A DNA stretch of 64,000 nucleotides. Origin: Mesorhizobium sp. (GTDB lineage: Bacteria > Pseudomonadota > Alphaproteobacteria > Rhizobiales > Rhizobiaceae). A program made the position numbers and the translations under genes. How positions within the stretch are numbered: position 1 is the first letter of the stretch; each line of letters begins with the position of its first letter. The DNA lies in contig SUGL01000009.1 in NCBI GenBank assembly GCA_004963905.1, positions 62,001 to 126,000 of the forward strand. The letters run 5' to 3'. The notes under the pieces are model-generated. The model was not told the origin of the DNA and made no database searches. It worked only from the letters and a program-made list of their open reading frames with translations. This document shows positions 46,287 to 55,061 of this stretch, in pieces.

Positions 46287-46496
46287 CTACATTCGTCGGA
46301 TCCACACAGGTGACTTTTCAAGCTCGGCGGATAGCTGGACGGGGTCGATCATGCCGCGCCCAAACAGCACCATCACCTTGACCGCCACTCTTTCGCGGTC
46401 CTCTTTGCTCACGATCCGGTGCAATATGCAAAAGTCATCAACGGCGTGGGTGAGAATTACAAGCTGGTCGGGATACGCTACGCCATGGGCTAACAT
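46287..46496 (-). CDS. Small helical hypothetical protein (69 aa)
   Basis: A 69-residue protein (VILTHAVDDFCILHRIVSKE ... VLFGRGMIDPVQLSAELEK). The pattern, a long first helix with His and Cys, an ERVAVKVM helix, then a short G-x-x-x-x-x-x-LxxxL helix, is that of small rhizobial proteins of unknown function. Start 46496 is set by AGGAGG at ideal spacing. Convergent with the ABC operon. The GTTCC at 46510-46514 does not form an EcfG motif. Confidence 0.65.
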   Translation of the reverse strand: MLAHGVAYPDQLVILTHAVDDFCILHRIVSKEDRERVAVKVMVLFGRGMIDPVQLSAELEKSPVWIRRM

Positions 46497-47019
46497 ACTC
46501 ACCCTCCTCGTTCCGCGGGGAAAGTACTTTGTTCGCGCCTCCGACCACCCCCTCATTACGCCCGAAAAGAGACCCCAGCATAGTCTAAATTAACGACACT
46601 TGGCGATTAATCGTTTTTGGGCAACGACCGGCAGCAGGTGGCCAGGAAGTTGCCAGCTGCGGGTTGGCCGAGACCGAGACAGGAACCCGCCAAACCCAAT
46701 GTTCAGCGATAGCTGTGCTAGCGATCGGAGGGTTAGTTGCCGCCCATTGCATGGCCTGCTTCGACGGGATCGGTTCATCAGATTGCAGGGAATTCTATGG
46801 TTCACAAACCGAATTCGTAGTTTTGGAACCAAACATGGTTCTGATACTTATCAAGTCAGCGTCATGTCCCGCTTCTGTGTCCGTTAGAATAGCCCGTCGC
46901 CCTGTCCTCCCGGTGGCGGGCTCTCCTGTGGGTAGGGCTGGTCGCGGGGCTTGTCGTTGGCCCGGCCTTTACTGTGTTCAACCGCACAGCAGGCCGGGCT
47001 TGCAGCCGAGTTCGGCCAA
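46497..47019. other. Intergenic region, no gene recognised
   Basis: About 520 bp with somewhat lower GC near 46550-46620 and 46780-46860. Frames on both strands look random; no repeats or terminators stand out. Confidence 0.45.
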
Positions 47020-47196
47020 ATGGGAAAGAAGGCAAAGCAGGCAAAAGACCCACCACTGGATCGCGACTTGGCGCGGGAGGCTGATTATTATGCCCGCAGG
47101 TGCGGCCTAACCAGAGACGAAGCCCTGAGGCTCATGAGAAAGGCTTACGCGCCGAAGCCGGTCGCAAGCCGCGGGGCCCAGCAAAAAGGCAGATAG
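47020..47196 (+). CDS. Small DUF3606-like protein (58 aa)
   Basis: A 58-residue basic protein: DRDLAREADYYARRCGLTRD then EALRLMRKAYAP. The helix-turn-helix-like pattern (E..Y.A...G.T..EA..LM..) is that of short DUF3606-type proteins. The ribosome-binding site is weak. Downstream is 270 bp without a gene before the multicopper oxidase gene. Confidence 0.5.
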   Translation: MGKKAKQAKDPPLDRDLAREADYYARRCGLTRDEALRLMRKAYAPKPVASRGAQQKGR

Positions 47197-47465
47197 GTCG
47201 GAATGCAGCCCGCCTGCAAAGGCGGGTCCTCGCGTTCCAGGATTGGGAGGAAGCCCATTGGCCTTTCTCATCCGATGGCTGTGCCGACATGGCACCTCGC
47301 CGCGGCATGACGCAAGCAGTTTCCGTGGCGCGCGCTGCCTGCCTTGGCGTACCCGGCATAGCGCAAGGTCGGCCCGGCTTTGTCGCGAGTGGATCGTATC
47401 GGTCCTAACCGCGTTCAACCCGCAGGGGGATGCAACCAGCAGCTTCATCGAGCCGAGGCCGGGTC

Positions 47466-49379
47466 ATGTTCATCCAACCGATCGATTATTTCCTCGTCGT
47501 CTGGTTTGCCTTGGCGCTGGCCTCGACGGTCTATGTCGGCTTCGACCAATACCGCAACAATCCCGAGCCAGTGGTGATGAAATGGGGCTTCATCCTGGTG
47601 ACGCTTTATATGGGACCGCTTGGCCTGCTGCTTTATGTGCTTGCCGACAAGGAGCCGCGCCCTGGCGAGCATGAGGCCTTCACCGGTCCGCTCTGGAAGC
47701 AAGGCGTCGGCTCGACCATCCATTGCGTGGCCGGCGATGCGACCGGCATCATCCTTGCCGCCGTCGTCACCGCCACGCTCGGCCTGCCGATGTGGCTCGA
47801 CCTCATCGTCGAATACCTTGCCGGCTTTGCCTTTGGCCTGTTCATCTTCCAGTCGCTGTTCATGAAATCGATGATGGGCGGCAGCTATTGGCAGAATGTG
47901 AGGAACAGCTTCCTGCCCGAATTCATCTCGATGAACTTCATGATGGCCGGCATGGCGCCGGTCATGAGCTTCCTGATGATGGGCCGCGACATGCGCGCCA
48001 TGGAACCGACCGAATTTCTGTTCTGGGGCGTGATGTCGATCGGCGTCATCGCCGGCTTCACACTGGCTTATCCCGCCAATGTCTGGCTGGTCGCGCGCGG
48101 CCTCAAACATGGACTGATGACCGAGCGCGCGCAGGCGTCCGAGCCGGGCGGCCGCTCGCCGAAGGCGCGGCACGCGCGCATGCAAATGCAGCAGGCCGAT
48201 GCAGGCGGCCATAGCCATCATCGGCAAGACAGCGGCCCGGCATCCAGCAAGGGCGCTGCCGGCCATCACATGCGCTCGGACGCCACCACGCCGCAAATCG
48301 CAGCCCTGAGCATAGCCTCGCTGGTCGCGCTTGCCATTGGGATGATCGCGCCGGCGAACTGGCTGAACCTCACCCTCTCGGCACGCGATGTCGGGGGGGT
48401 GATCATGCCGCGCGGCATGATCATGGACCGAGACACGTCGGCCGACACCATGCGCGATATGGCGGCGGCCGAACCGCGCCTGGTAACCGCCTCTTACGGC
48501 CCTGCGGCCAGGGGCGACCAGGACCTGCCGTTCCGCATGGAGAACGGGGTGAAGGTGTTCGAGCTCAGGCCGTCGGTTGTCCGTTGGCATATCCTTCCGG
48601 ATGTGACGGTCGACGCCTATGCCTATAACGGCCAGATCCCGGGGCCGCGCATTCATATTCGCCAAGGCGACCGGGTGCGCATCAACGTCACCAACGGCCT
48701 GCCGGAGGAAACCACGGTGCACTGGCACGGTCTGATCCTGCCCAACCAGATGGACGGGCCGGCCGAGATCACGCAAGCGCCGATCGAGCCCGGACAGACT
48801 TACGCCTACGAGTTCACCGCCACCCAGCACGGCACCTATTTCTATCATCCGCACGCCAAGCCTGACCGCACCCAGGCGCTCGGCCTCTATGGCGCGCTGA
48901 TCATCGATCCCGCCAATCCCGCCGACGAGGTCGCCGGCGACCATGACTATGTCATCGAGCTGCAGGAATGGCTGGTGCGGGAAGGGCTGACCTATCCTGC
49001 GATGCCGATGGACGGAGGGATGCCGAACTTCTTCACCATCAACGGCAAGGCCTATCCCTCGACCGATACGATCCGCATGAAGGTCGGCGAGACGCTGAAG
49101 GTCCGCTTTATCGGCACCAACAACGGTTTCATCCATCCTATGCACATCCATGGCGGCCCGTTCGAGGTCGTCGCGCGCGACAGCGAAACCATCCCGCCCT
49201 CGGCTCGCTTCCTTGCCGACACGGTCAATGTCGGACCAGGGCAACGCTATGACGTCGTCTGGAAGGCGCAACGAGCCGGCAAATGGCTGATCCACTGCCA
49301 CATCCCGCATCACACCACGAACAACAATGCCGAGGAGAAGGGCGGCGGCGGACTAATGGTGGTCATAGATGTGAGCTGA
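47466..49379 (+). CDS. DUF4396 membrane domain fused to two-domain multicopper oxidase
   Basis: A 637-residue fusion. Residues about 1-220 are a DUF4396 membrane domain with several helices (LVVWFALALASTVYVGFDQY, CVAGDATGIILAAVVTATLG, EFISMNFMMAGMAPVMSFLM). A His/Met-rich linker (residues about 235-280) and another helix near 290 follow. Residues about 370-637 are two cupredoxin domains with all copper ligands: HWHG at 419, HPH at 461, HPMHIHG at 557 and HCHIPHH at 610. This is a two-domain oxidase, probably trimeric, anchored with its catalytic part in the periplasm. Likely roles are copper resistance or oxidation of phenols or metal ions. No promoter motif is recognised upstream. Confidence 0.9.
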   Translation: MFIQPIDYFLVVWFALALASTVYVGFDQYRNNPEPVVMKWGFILVTLYMGPLGLLLYVLADKEPRPGEHEAFTGPLWKQGVGSTIHCVAGDATGIILAAVVTATLGLPMWLDLIVEYLAGFAFGLFIFQSLFMKSMMGGSYWQNVRNSFLPEFISMNFMMAGMAPVMSFLMMGRDMRAMEPTEFLFWGVMSIGVIAGFTLAYPANVWLVARGLKHGLMTERAQASEPGGRSPKARHARMQMQQADAGGHSHHRQDSGPASSKGAAGHHMRSDATTPQIAALSIASLVALAIGMIAPANWLNLTLSARDVGGVIMPRGMIMDRDTSADTMRDMAAAEPRLVTASYGPAARGDQDLPFRMENGVKVFELRPSVVRWHILPDVTVDAYAYNGQIPGPRIHIRQGDRVRINVTNGLPEETTVHWHGLILPNQMDGPAEITQAPIEPGQTYAYEFTATQHGTYFYHPHAKPDRTQALGLYGALIIDPANPADEVAGDHDYVIELQEWLVREGLTYPAMPMDGGMPNFFTINGKAYPSTDTIRMKVGETLKVRFIGTNNGFIHPMHIHGGPFEVVARDSETIPPSARFLADTVNVGPGQRYDVVWKAQRAGKWLIHCHIPHHTTNNNAEEKGGGGLMVVIDVS

Positions 49380-49844
49380 CACTGAACCGGGATTTGAGCC
49401 GTGACCGGAAGCCTCTTATTGTCATAGGTCGGCTTGATGCCAATGAGGTATCCTGCTTGCATGCCACCCGAGCTTGGTGGCAAGCGGGGCAGACCGTGTG
49501 CAGGGCTGAGTTGGTGGGCCGCCGCAAAAGGGGCTCGCGAAGGAAAAGGCCGAGTGGCTGAATCCCGGCTTTGGTGGGTCGCATGAAGTACACTTCGACA
49601 CCACGCTAAGAGATCTTGGGAACGAGATCAGCGGCCGGCGCGCAGTGATTCTCGTTCCGCTCCAGCGCTTACTCACAGCGAGCCACCATGGGCCGGCGCC
49701 CAATACAGCGCGTGAATGGCTGCGAGCCGAGACGGTGCTGCCAGAGCTGAAGGCAAGCCAACCGAGACCGCGAACAGTGAATAGCTAACGATCTCGCCGA
49801 TCCAGGCGCCAATACGTGGCGCATTGGTCTAGCGATCTTGGCAG
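49380..49844. other. Intergenic region, no gene recognised
   Basis: About 465 bp between convergent genes. No intact coding frame, inverted repeats or clear IS remnants could be supported. Confidence 0.45.
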
Positions 49845-50243
49845 TCACTTAACGCCAAGAGAGTCCTTGAGCTCTGCCAGTTTTTTCATGCACCCTCGCT
49901 CGTCGCCGGCTTGGAACATTTTACGAGCTTCAGCCATCAGCTGGCTGGGATGCTCGGCGCTTTGGCCGCTGCGGGCACCAGTCACTTGCTCTTGATGAGG
50001 TGTGGTGGGCTTCACAGCTCCCGCCGTTGATCCAGTAATCTCAGTGTTGCCCCCCTGCTGTTTACCGGTCATGACCTCCGCTTGGTGCTTCGTCGCCGGA
50101 ATGCCCGACTTGTTAGGGACTGCGCCCGTTTCGGCAGTGGTGACGTTAGGTTCGAGTGCCTTCAATTCCTGTCCGCAGTCGGCAAAAGCCGGCGAAGCAA
50201 TCGCCAAGATGAACGCCGACGCGGTGGCTATTCGTATAGACAT
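49845..50243 (-). CDS. Secreted hypothetical protein (132 aa)
   Basis: A signal peptide (MSIRIATASAFILAIASPAF, cleavage at ADC) is followed by a hydrophilic disordered region (Thr/Gly/Gln-rich, with TKHQAEVMTGKQQGG) and a C-terminal helical part (MAEARKMFQAGDERGCMKKL). Cys in DCGQEL and RGCMKKL could pair. GGGAGG precedes ATG 50243. An EcfG-type promoter at 50281-50305 ends 37 bp upstream, so it is the one probable stress-regulon gene outside the first 24 kb. Confidence 0.75.
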   Translation of the reverse strand: MSIRIATASAFILAIASPAFADCGQELKALEPNVTTAETGAVPNKSGIPATKHQAEVMTGKQQGGNTEITGSTAGAVKPTTPHQEQVTGARSGQSAEHPSQLMAEARKMFQAGDERGCMKKLAELKDSLGVK

Positions 50244-50273
50244 GTATACCTCCCAATAGGGACCTGGTTCTCA

Positions 50274-50501
50274 ATGAGAAAACGGCCCTACCTCCGGCGG
50301 GTTCCGCTCGAGCTGCGGGCGGTGATCGGCAACGTCACCATCGACGAGGTGCGCGACAAGGGCCGCTGCCAGCAGTGCAAGAGCCGAGAGCGGATGAGCG
50401 CGCAGATGTTCCACCCGACCGGAGAGTAGGCCCACACGATCCGCTTCCGGCGCCTGAAGGAAATCCGATGGGAGCAGCGCGTTGTCTGGCGAGACGAGTG
50501 A
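50274..50501 (+). pseudogene. Small gene interrupted by an in-frame TAG
   Basis: From ATG 50274 the frame reads MRKRPYLRRVPLELRAVIGN ... DKGRCQQCKSRERMSAQMFH then TAG at 50427-50429, and continues in frame (AHTIRFRRLKEIRWEQRVVW) to TGA at 50499. The two parts together resemble a 75-residue rhizobial small protein with a CxxC knuckle. The 5' end overlaps the minus-strand EcfG promoter. Either a premature stop has killed it, or only the 51-residue front part is made. No recognised function. Confidence 0.45.
50281..50305 (-). promoter_or_regulatory. EcfG-type promoter for the secreted protein at 49845-50243
   Basis: Minus-strand GGAAC-N17-GTT; the -10 end is 38 bp before the start codon, giving a leader of about 30 nt with GGGAGG. 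Confidence 0.65.
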
Positions 50502-50817
50502 TTTCAGCTGAGGCAGAGCCGAAGCGTTTTTGGAATGAGCGGGTGAACAAGCGGGCGCCCCGGCGCTCTGCCGGGGCTTCCGGGCACCGGGCGCGGGTGG
50601 TGAAGTTTACCTCCCGGCGCGTTGCGCGTAGTTTAAAACTCCGCGGTGTCTCAATCCCGGCAGCGGATGCGCACCTTATCGCTCGCGCGGTGGCGGCACG
50701 TTCGCCCTCTCGGTTGAGCTGGCTAACAGACGCCGGCAGCTTGCCGAGATCGAAAAAGTCACTGGCGCGAAGTGGACGATGCGAGGCCAGAGTAAACGCG
50801 GGCAGCGGCCGCCTAGC
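50502..50817. other. Intergenic region, no gene recognised
   Basis: About 315 bp between the interrupted small gene and the RES toxin stop. Long rightward frames here are antisense to the toxin or random. Confidence 0.45.
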
Positions 50818-51327
50818 TCATCCGAGCCGGTGCTCGTCGTCAATCAGCTCGAGCCTGGATGGGGCAGTGTCACCCCATCGCCATAGAACGAGGTTCAGGT
50901 CGCCGATTGCGGCGCCCTTGGCGAAGCTCGGCACGAGAAGGCCATTAAAGCCTTGCGCGACGAGCTCACGGGCAAATCGCTGCGTATGCGCCTCGCCATG
51001 GTCTCTCATCTGATCGCGCCATGTCGCATCGGCGAGGATTGCCGCATCGAGGCCCATTGCGGCAAGAGCAGTGGCGTCGCCGGCATCGAAGACGGCCTCG
51101 ATCTCGGCACGGTAGGCAACCAGCGTGGTCGGCTGCAGATCGCCTACCTGGTTGGCTTCGCGCAAAGCCGTCAGGACCGAAGTCGACGCATAGAGCGCCG
51201 GCATCCCTTTGCGGTTGAAACGCCCTCCATAGATTTCGGCACCACGTCCCGACATGGGCTCGCGGGCATACACTGGATTGAGGGCCCGGTAGAGCCGGCC
51301 CGAATAGGCGATGGCGGCGACGGTCAG
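50818..51327 (-). CDS. RES-domain toxin, apparently with a CTG in place of its start codon
   Basis: RES-fold toxin, expected to degrade NAD+. The conserved Arg-Glu-Ser region is seen: SGRLYRALNPVYAREPMSGR, GAEIYGGRFNRKGMPALYAS, TALREANQVGDLQP, and at the end GFNGLLVPSFAKGA with DLNLVLWRW. Homology reaches up to codon 1 at 51327, where the codon is CTG followed by A (CTGA), overlapping the antitoxin stop where an ATGA would be expected. The next usable start is GTG 51273, which would remove 18 residues including the first Arg. The toxin is thus either started from CTG, shortened or silenced. Confidence 0.85.
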   Translation of the reverse strand: MTVAAIAYSGRLYRALNPVYAREPMSGRGAEIYGGRFNRKGMPALYASTSVLTALREANQVGDLQPTTLVAYRAEIEAVFDAGDATALAAMGLDAAILADATWRDQMRDHGEAHTQRFARELVAQGFNGLLVPSFAKGAAIGDLNLVLWRWGDTAPSRLELIDDEHRLG

Positions 51328-51674
51328 GCGTAGATCCCCGCATCGACCGCGTCGATGAAGTCGAGGACCTCATCGGCCCGCCCCTCCCGAACGAGCTGCA
51401 TGGCCGTCCGCCCCGAAAATCCCGGCAGCGGCCCGGAACGGTACCAGGCATAGGCCATGAGCGCGGAGCCAAATCGCGGCTCGACCTTGTTGACGATCTC
51501 CACCATCTCGCGCAGGCGGCGCTGCGTCTTGTCTGAACGCACCCGCTCCCGGCGCTGAACCGCGTCTTTCCCCAGACCAGCGGTACGCGCTATCTCCTCG
51601 CTGGTGGTGCGGAAAGCATCTGCAATTTTCTTCGGCGCGAACAAACCGTCATCCGCATATTGTGCCAGACCCAT
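51324..51674 (-). CDS. Xre/MbcA/ParS-type antitoxin
   Basis: A 116-residue antitoxin of the RES pair. The N-terminal helix-turn-helix-like part (FAPKKIADAFRTTSEEIART) is followed by the Xre/MbcA/ParS toxin-binding domain (FGSALMAYAWYRSGPLPGFS with GRTAMQLVREGRADEVLDFI). GGAGGT six bases before ATG 51674 decides the start over the upstream GTG at 51710. It binds the toxin and the shared promoter. The 307 bp upstream (51675-51981) contain no gene. Confidence 0.9.
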   Translation of the reverse strand: MGLAQYADDGLFAPKKIADAFRTTSEEIARTAGLGKDAVQRRERVRSDKTQRRLREMVEIVNKVEPRFGSALMAYAWYRSGPLPGFSGRTAMQLVREGRADEVLDFIDAVDAGIYA

Positions 51675-51981
51675 CGCAGCACCTCCGTGCACCGCCAACA
51701 ATTGTGACACAATATAGCGTCAGTAATGCCGGCATACAAGGGAGTCATGCGTTTCCGTGTTACGATGGCTATTCGAGCGGCCAAACCTTGATGGCACCGT
51801 CGCAGGCGTGCATGAAACCATCTCGATGGCTTCAGCGTCGAGCCGGCCTGCTGTCGCAAGCTGGCTGACGTGCATAGTTGGGCTGCAACTGAGGAACAAG
51901 TCCTGCCAAGGTTGAGAAATTCCCGATCGGCCGGATGTCTGCCATATTTTGGATAGAGGCTGCGGGTTCGGGAGAAGTCCA

Positions 51982-52191
51982 ATGCCGGCACTCACCTTGG
52001 CAGTCGAAATTGCAGATGCGATAGCAGCGGCAAAGAAGCGGCGGCATTTTTCGTTTGACGTGAAATCCAAGGCAAAGGAACTGGCCAAGGCTCACCCCAA
52101 CGCGGGAGCCAGCGTCGGCGATGTCATAGATATTCTAGAACATGAGAGCTTGGCCGCTGGCATTGTTCCGATATCGGAACCGGACCCTTAG
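51982..52191 (+). CDS. Small hypothetical protein (69 aa)
   Basis: A 69-residue protein: hydrophobic-helix start (LTLAVEIADAIAAAKKRRHF), then KAKELAKAHPNAGASVGDVI. Mixed charge, no membrane segment. GGGAGAAG precedes the ATG. I do not recognise the family. Isolated between the Xre/RES module and a gene-poor stretch. Confidence 0.6.
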   Translation: MPALTLAVEIADAIAAAKKRRHFSFDVKSKAKELAKAHPNAGASVGDVIDILEHESLAAGIVPISEPDP

Positions 52192-53074
52192 AGGGGCGTC
52201 TGGGTTAAGCTCGATAGAATGCTGTCGGCCAGGCACTGGCAATGCCGAGGCGGCGGGATTTCAGTGCGGATCATCGTATTAACCTGGTGAGCCCGGTGGT
52301 CAAGGACCACGATCCAAGTGGCAAGCCAGGCGCGCAAGCCTTCGCGCTCGAGCGGAACCCTGCTCTCGAATGCTGGACGCAACGCTGGGCCGATGCCGTC
52401 ATGCTGGCCGGTGTAGTCTGGCGACGCCCCCTGCCAGCAAGCCGATCTCGGCTTCAGTCAAGATGATCTGATAGCGATGTGTGGAATTCTTCGAATAGAT
52501 GTCATCAGCAATTATAGAGATGGTGACCTCACCATTCTCGCCGATCTGCAAATCGTCGATTTGCAGTGGATGTGAATATATGCACTTCGGTGACCCTGGC
52601 CGTCGTCCAGGCTGAGCGTTCAAACGCAACTGTCCAATCCCGAGTAGTCGCCTGCAATCCGTCCCCACGCAAAATGCATGCCAACATCGTCAGTCCCAGG
52701 ATGAGACACCCGATGCAAAGACGGTTGCCCACGGAACGTCGCAAGCTGATTTGTGTTGCTCCCCAGCTTCGTCCTTTTGGATGCGTGCCGATTATTTCGC
52801 CATGGACGTATATTTCTTCGTCAGCCGGTGTCGTGGTTTGCCTCCGAGCCCCCGCCGCTCAGGGCCGGCCCAAGCTGGCCTACCTCGCCAGAGTGCCGCG
52901 CCACTTCCGCCAGATATCTGCTTTCCCATCGATGGTCCGTGGCGCCATCGCCGAGAGCACCGATCACTGACTGCGGCCAGATCCTGCTCGCTGATCGACG
53001 TCGTTGGGTCACGGTCGAGGCGATCGGTCCTGGTCCAGGGCCGCGCCTTCTCGGGCGGAAGCCGCAACGGGCCG
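52192..53074. other. Gene-poor region with one possible small decayed frame
   Basis: About 880 bp. The only protein-like stretch is leftward at 52399-52571 (listed separately). A perfect palindrome, CTGCAAATCG-T-CGATTTGCAG, lies at 52546-52566. Other frames look random. Confidence 0.45.
52399..52571 (-). CDS. Possible small protein, start unclear or frameshifted
   Basis: The leftward frame reads IDDLQIGENGEVTISIIADD ... STHRYQIILTEAEIGLLAGG, a beta-rich, protein-like sequence of about 58 codons. No ATG starts it. A GTG in another frame (VHIFTST) lies just upstream, so a one-base shift near 52570 may separate start and body. The palindrome at 52546-52566 falls in its N-terminal codons. Could be a decayed small gene. 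Confidence 0.35.
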
Positions 53075-53527
53075 CTAGCTTCGCCGTGACCTTCTTTTCG
53101 CCTTCGATGCCGGGCCAGCAGCAGGCTTGCGTCCAAGTCCGCTGGCCTTCGCCAAGGCCGATCTTTGGGCGGCGTAGTTCGGCGCGACCATCGGATAATC
53201 TCGCGGAAGATTCCATTTCTCGCGATATTGCTGGGGTGTCATCCCGTAATGTACATCAAGATGGCGCCTTAGCGATTTGAACTTTTTCCCGTCCTCCAGA
53301 CAAACGATAAAGTCAGGCGTTACCGACCTCCTGGGATTGACCGCCGGCTCTTGTTTCGGCTGATCGGCCACGGTTTGCTTGCCGATCCCGGACAGCGAGG
53401 CATGGATAGAAGCAATCAGTTCGGCGAGCCCGGTGACAGGGACGGCGTTCCTGCTCACATAGGCCGAGACGATATCCGCCGTCAGGCCGACGAGATCAAG
53501 ATTTTGAGCCTCGCTTTGTTCGTTCAA
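53075..53527 (-). CDS. MucR/Ros family zinc-finger transcriptional regulator
   Basis: A 150-residue regulator. The N-terminal part is the MucR-type segment (LTADIVSAYVSRNAVPVTGL ... ELIASIHASL). The Ros-like zinc finger region is VTPDFIVCLEDGKKFKSLRR then HLDVHYGMTPQQYREKWNLP, where only one Cys remains (C, then Asp instead of the second Cys), as in several MucR proteins, with His residues in HLDVHYG. A Lys/Arg tail follows. TTG 53527 is chosen because AGGAGG lies eight bases upstream; GTG 53536 is the alternative. MucR proteins silence AT-rich DNA and control exopolysaccharide and motility. Confidence 0.88.
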   Translation of the reverse strand: MNEQSEAQNLDLVGLTADIVSAYVSRNAVPVTGLAELIASIHASLSGIGKQTVADQPKQEPAVNPRRSVTPDFIVCLEDGKKFKSLRRHLDVHYGMTPQQYREKWNLPRDYPMVAPNYAAQRSALAKASGLGRKPAAGPASKAKRRSRRS

Positions 53528-54010
53528 GATATTCACCTCCTGGTATCGAGACCTAAAGTCGGCTCCCCGCAACAGCTGTGTACTGCAAGCTTGATGGGCG
53601 CACCAATCCTATTGTGCGATGTACGCAGCAAAGGCCACAAAAATCTGTCTGTCTCAGGTGCGCATGGATCGAAGCACTGGGTTTGAACCAGAGTGCGCCG
53701 CCTCTATTGCCCTGAGCCATTCCAAGCTCCAGATTTCTCCCGACAAGGATATCCCCGAACAGACCGTGGGTTTCCTGCGCCCCATTCTCGCAGGCCAACG
53801 CCAAGGTTGAGCTGCACGCTTAGCAAGAAACCGGCATGTCCCACATTTGATCAGGACCTTGTGTTTGGGACACCCTGGCAGGCCGGGCCTTCGTTGTGAA
53901 ATCCTGCCTTTGGTTCAGCGTCTTTTTGCGAGTTTGGGATGAACGCCTTCTCCTTTGCCGAGCCGCGGCTTCGGCCGCTCGCCTTGTCGGGAGACCCTTC
54001 GGCGCATCCA
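53528..54010. other. Intergenic region between MucR gene and the ardC leader
   Basis: About 480 bp without a supportable gene. It probably contains the junction between the accessory genes to the left and the mobile-element backbone to the right; no direct repeat or tRNA marking an attachment site was seen. Confidence 0.4.
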
Positions 54011-54092
54011 AGAGTGAGAGTCCGGACTGGGAGCGCCGTGACGGGTTCAGAGCTGGAGGAGCGACTTCCGGCGCCCGTCGCGGAGAACCGCG
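54011..54092 (+). promoter_or_regulatory. Conserved leader of ardC, copy 1
   Basis: About 80 nt immediately before the ardC ATG. It shares with 57414-57493 the ordered blocks AGAGTGAGAG, CGTGACGGGTT, GAG/CGAG/AG stretches and CGCCCGTCGCGGAGAA ending at the ribosome-binding site. Confidence 0.6.
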
Positions 54093-55061
54093 ATGTCCAG
54101 ACCAGAACGCTCGAGGCGAGCCGGCGCTGACCGGACGAACCTCTATGAAGACATTACCGGCAAGATCATCGCCGAGCTCGAGGCCGGCCGTTTTCCATGG
54201 GTGCAGCCTTGGGGCACATCGGCCGCGAAAGCGCCGCTCGGGCTGCCGAAGAATGCCTGCACTGGCCGCACCTATAGCGGTATAAACATCCTGATCCTTT
54301 GGGACGCCGTGGTTCAACACGGCTTTCCAAGCCAGGGCTGGCTTACCTTCCGTCAAGCCCTGTCGCTCGGCGGCAATGTCCGCAAGGGCGAACACGGCGT
54401 CACGATCGTGTACGCCGACAGGTTCGCGCCGGAGCAAGAGAAGCAGCGTGCCCGCGAAGCCGGCGAGGAAGCGCATTTCATTCCGTTCCTCAAGCGCTTC
54501 ACCGTGTTCAACATCGCGCAATGCGAAAGCCTGCCGGAAGACCTCGCCTTCGAGATGCCGTTGCCTTTGTCCGGCATGATCGAGCCGGTAGTCGAAGCGC
54601 TGATTAAGGCAACCGGAATAGACTTCCGCATTGGCGGTGAGCACGCCTGTTACGTGCCGGCGCGAGACTATGTGCAGGTGCCGCCGCCGGCCGTCTTTTT
54701 CGATCCGATCAATTGGCATCGCACCGCGCTGCACGAGCTCGGCCACGCCACGGGCCACGCCTCGCGGCTCGCACGAGATCTCAACGGGTCTTTCGGGACC
54801 AAGAAATATGCCTTCGAGGAGCTGGTCGCCGAGATGAACGCGGCCTTCTGTTGCGCCGCTCTCGGCATCGTGCCGACTGTGCGCCACGCCGACTATCTGG
54901 CCTCTTGGCTTGAGGTCTTGCGCGAGGACAACCGCGCCATCGTCCGCGCCGCCTCGCAGGCCAGCAAGGCTGCCAATTGGCTACTCGAATTCGCGCCGGG
55001 CTTCGGCGGGGCGGATGCGGCTGAGTCGGAAGCGCACAAGATCGACAGGAGGGCGGCATGA
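54093..55061 (+). CDS. ardC: ArdC-type antirestriction protein (ssDNA-binding domain plus zincin)
   Basis: A 322-residue ArdC homologue. The N-terminal ssDNA-binding domain reads NLYEDITGKIIAELEAGRFP, WVQPWG and YSGINILILWDAV, and ends GEHGVTIVYADRF. The C-terminal metallopeptidase-like domain has the HELGHATGH zinc motif (HExxH) and a downstream Glu (FEELVAEMNAAF). It is expected to protect incoming single-stranded plasmid DNA during conjugation. GCGGAGAA precedes ATG 54093 within the shared leader. Its stop overlaps the DUF2958 fragment as ATGA. Confidence 0.92.
   Translation: MSRPERSRRAGADRTNLYEDITGKIIAELEAGRFPWVQPWGTSAAKAPLGLPKNACTGRTYSGINILILWDAVVQHGFPSQGWLTFRQALSLGGNVRKGEHGVTIVYADRFAPEQEKQRAREAGEEAHFIPFLKRFTVFNIAQCESLPEDLAFEMPLPLSGMIEPVVEALIKATGIDFRIGGEHACYVPARDYVQVPPPAVFFDPINWHRTALHELGHATGHASRLARDLNGSFGTKKYAFEELVAEMNAAFCCAALGIVPTVRHADYLASWLEVLREDNRAIVRAASQASKAANWLLEFAPGFGGADAAESEAHKIDRRAA

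Noticed and set aside
46492..46514. AAC...GTTCC upstream of the 69-residue protein as a minus-strand EcfG promoter
   Set aside because: Spacing is 15 nt instead of 17-18, and the motif overlaps the start codon.
47445..49313. Leftward open frame of 622 codons opposite the multicopper oxidase
   Set aside because: Antisense shadow; the rightward frame has all copper ligands and membrane segments.
49380..49844. Possible insertion-sequence remnant
   Set aside because: No terminal inverted repeats, target duplication or transposase motif could be found.
53820..54887. Leftward open frame of 355 codons opposite ardC
   Set aside because: Antisense to a gene with an HExxH motif and a conserved leader.
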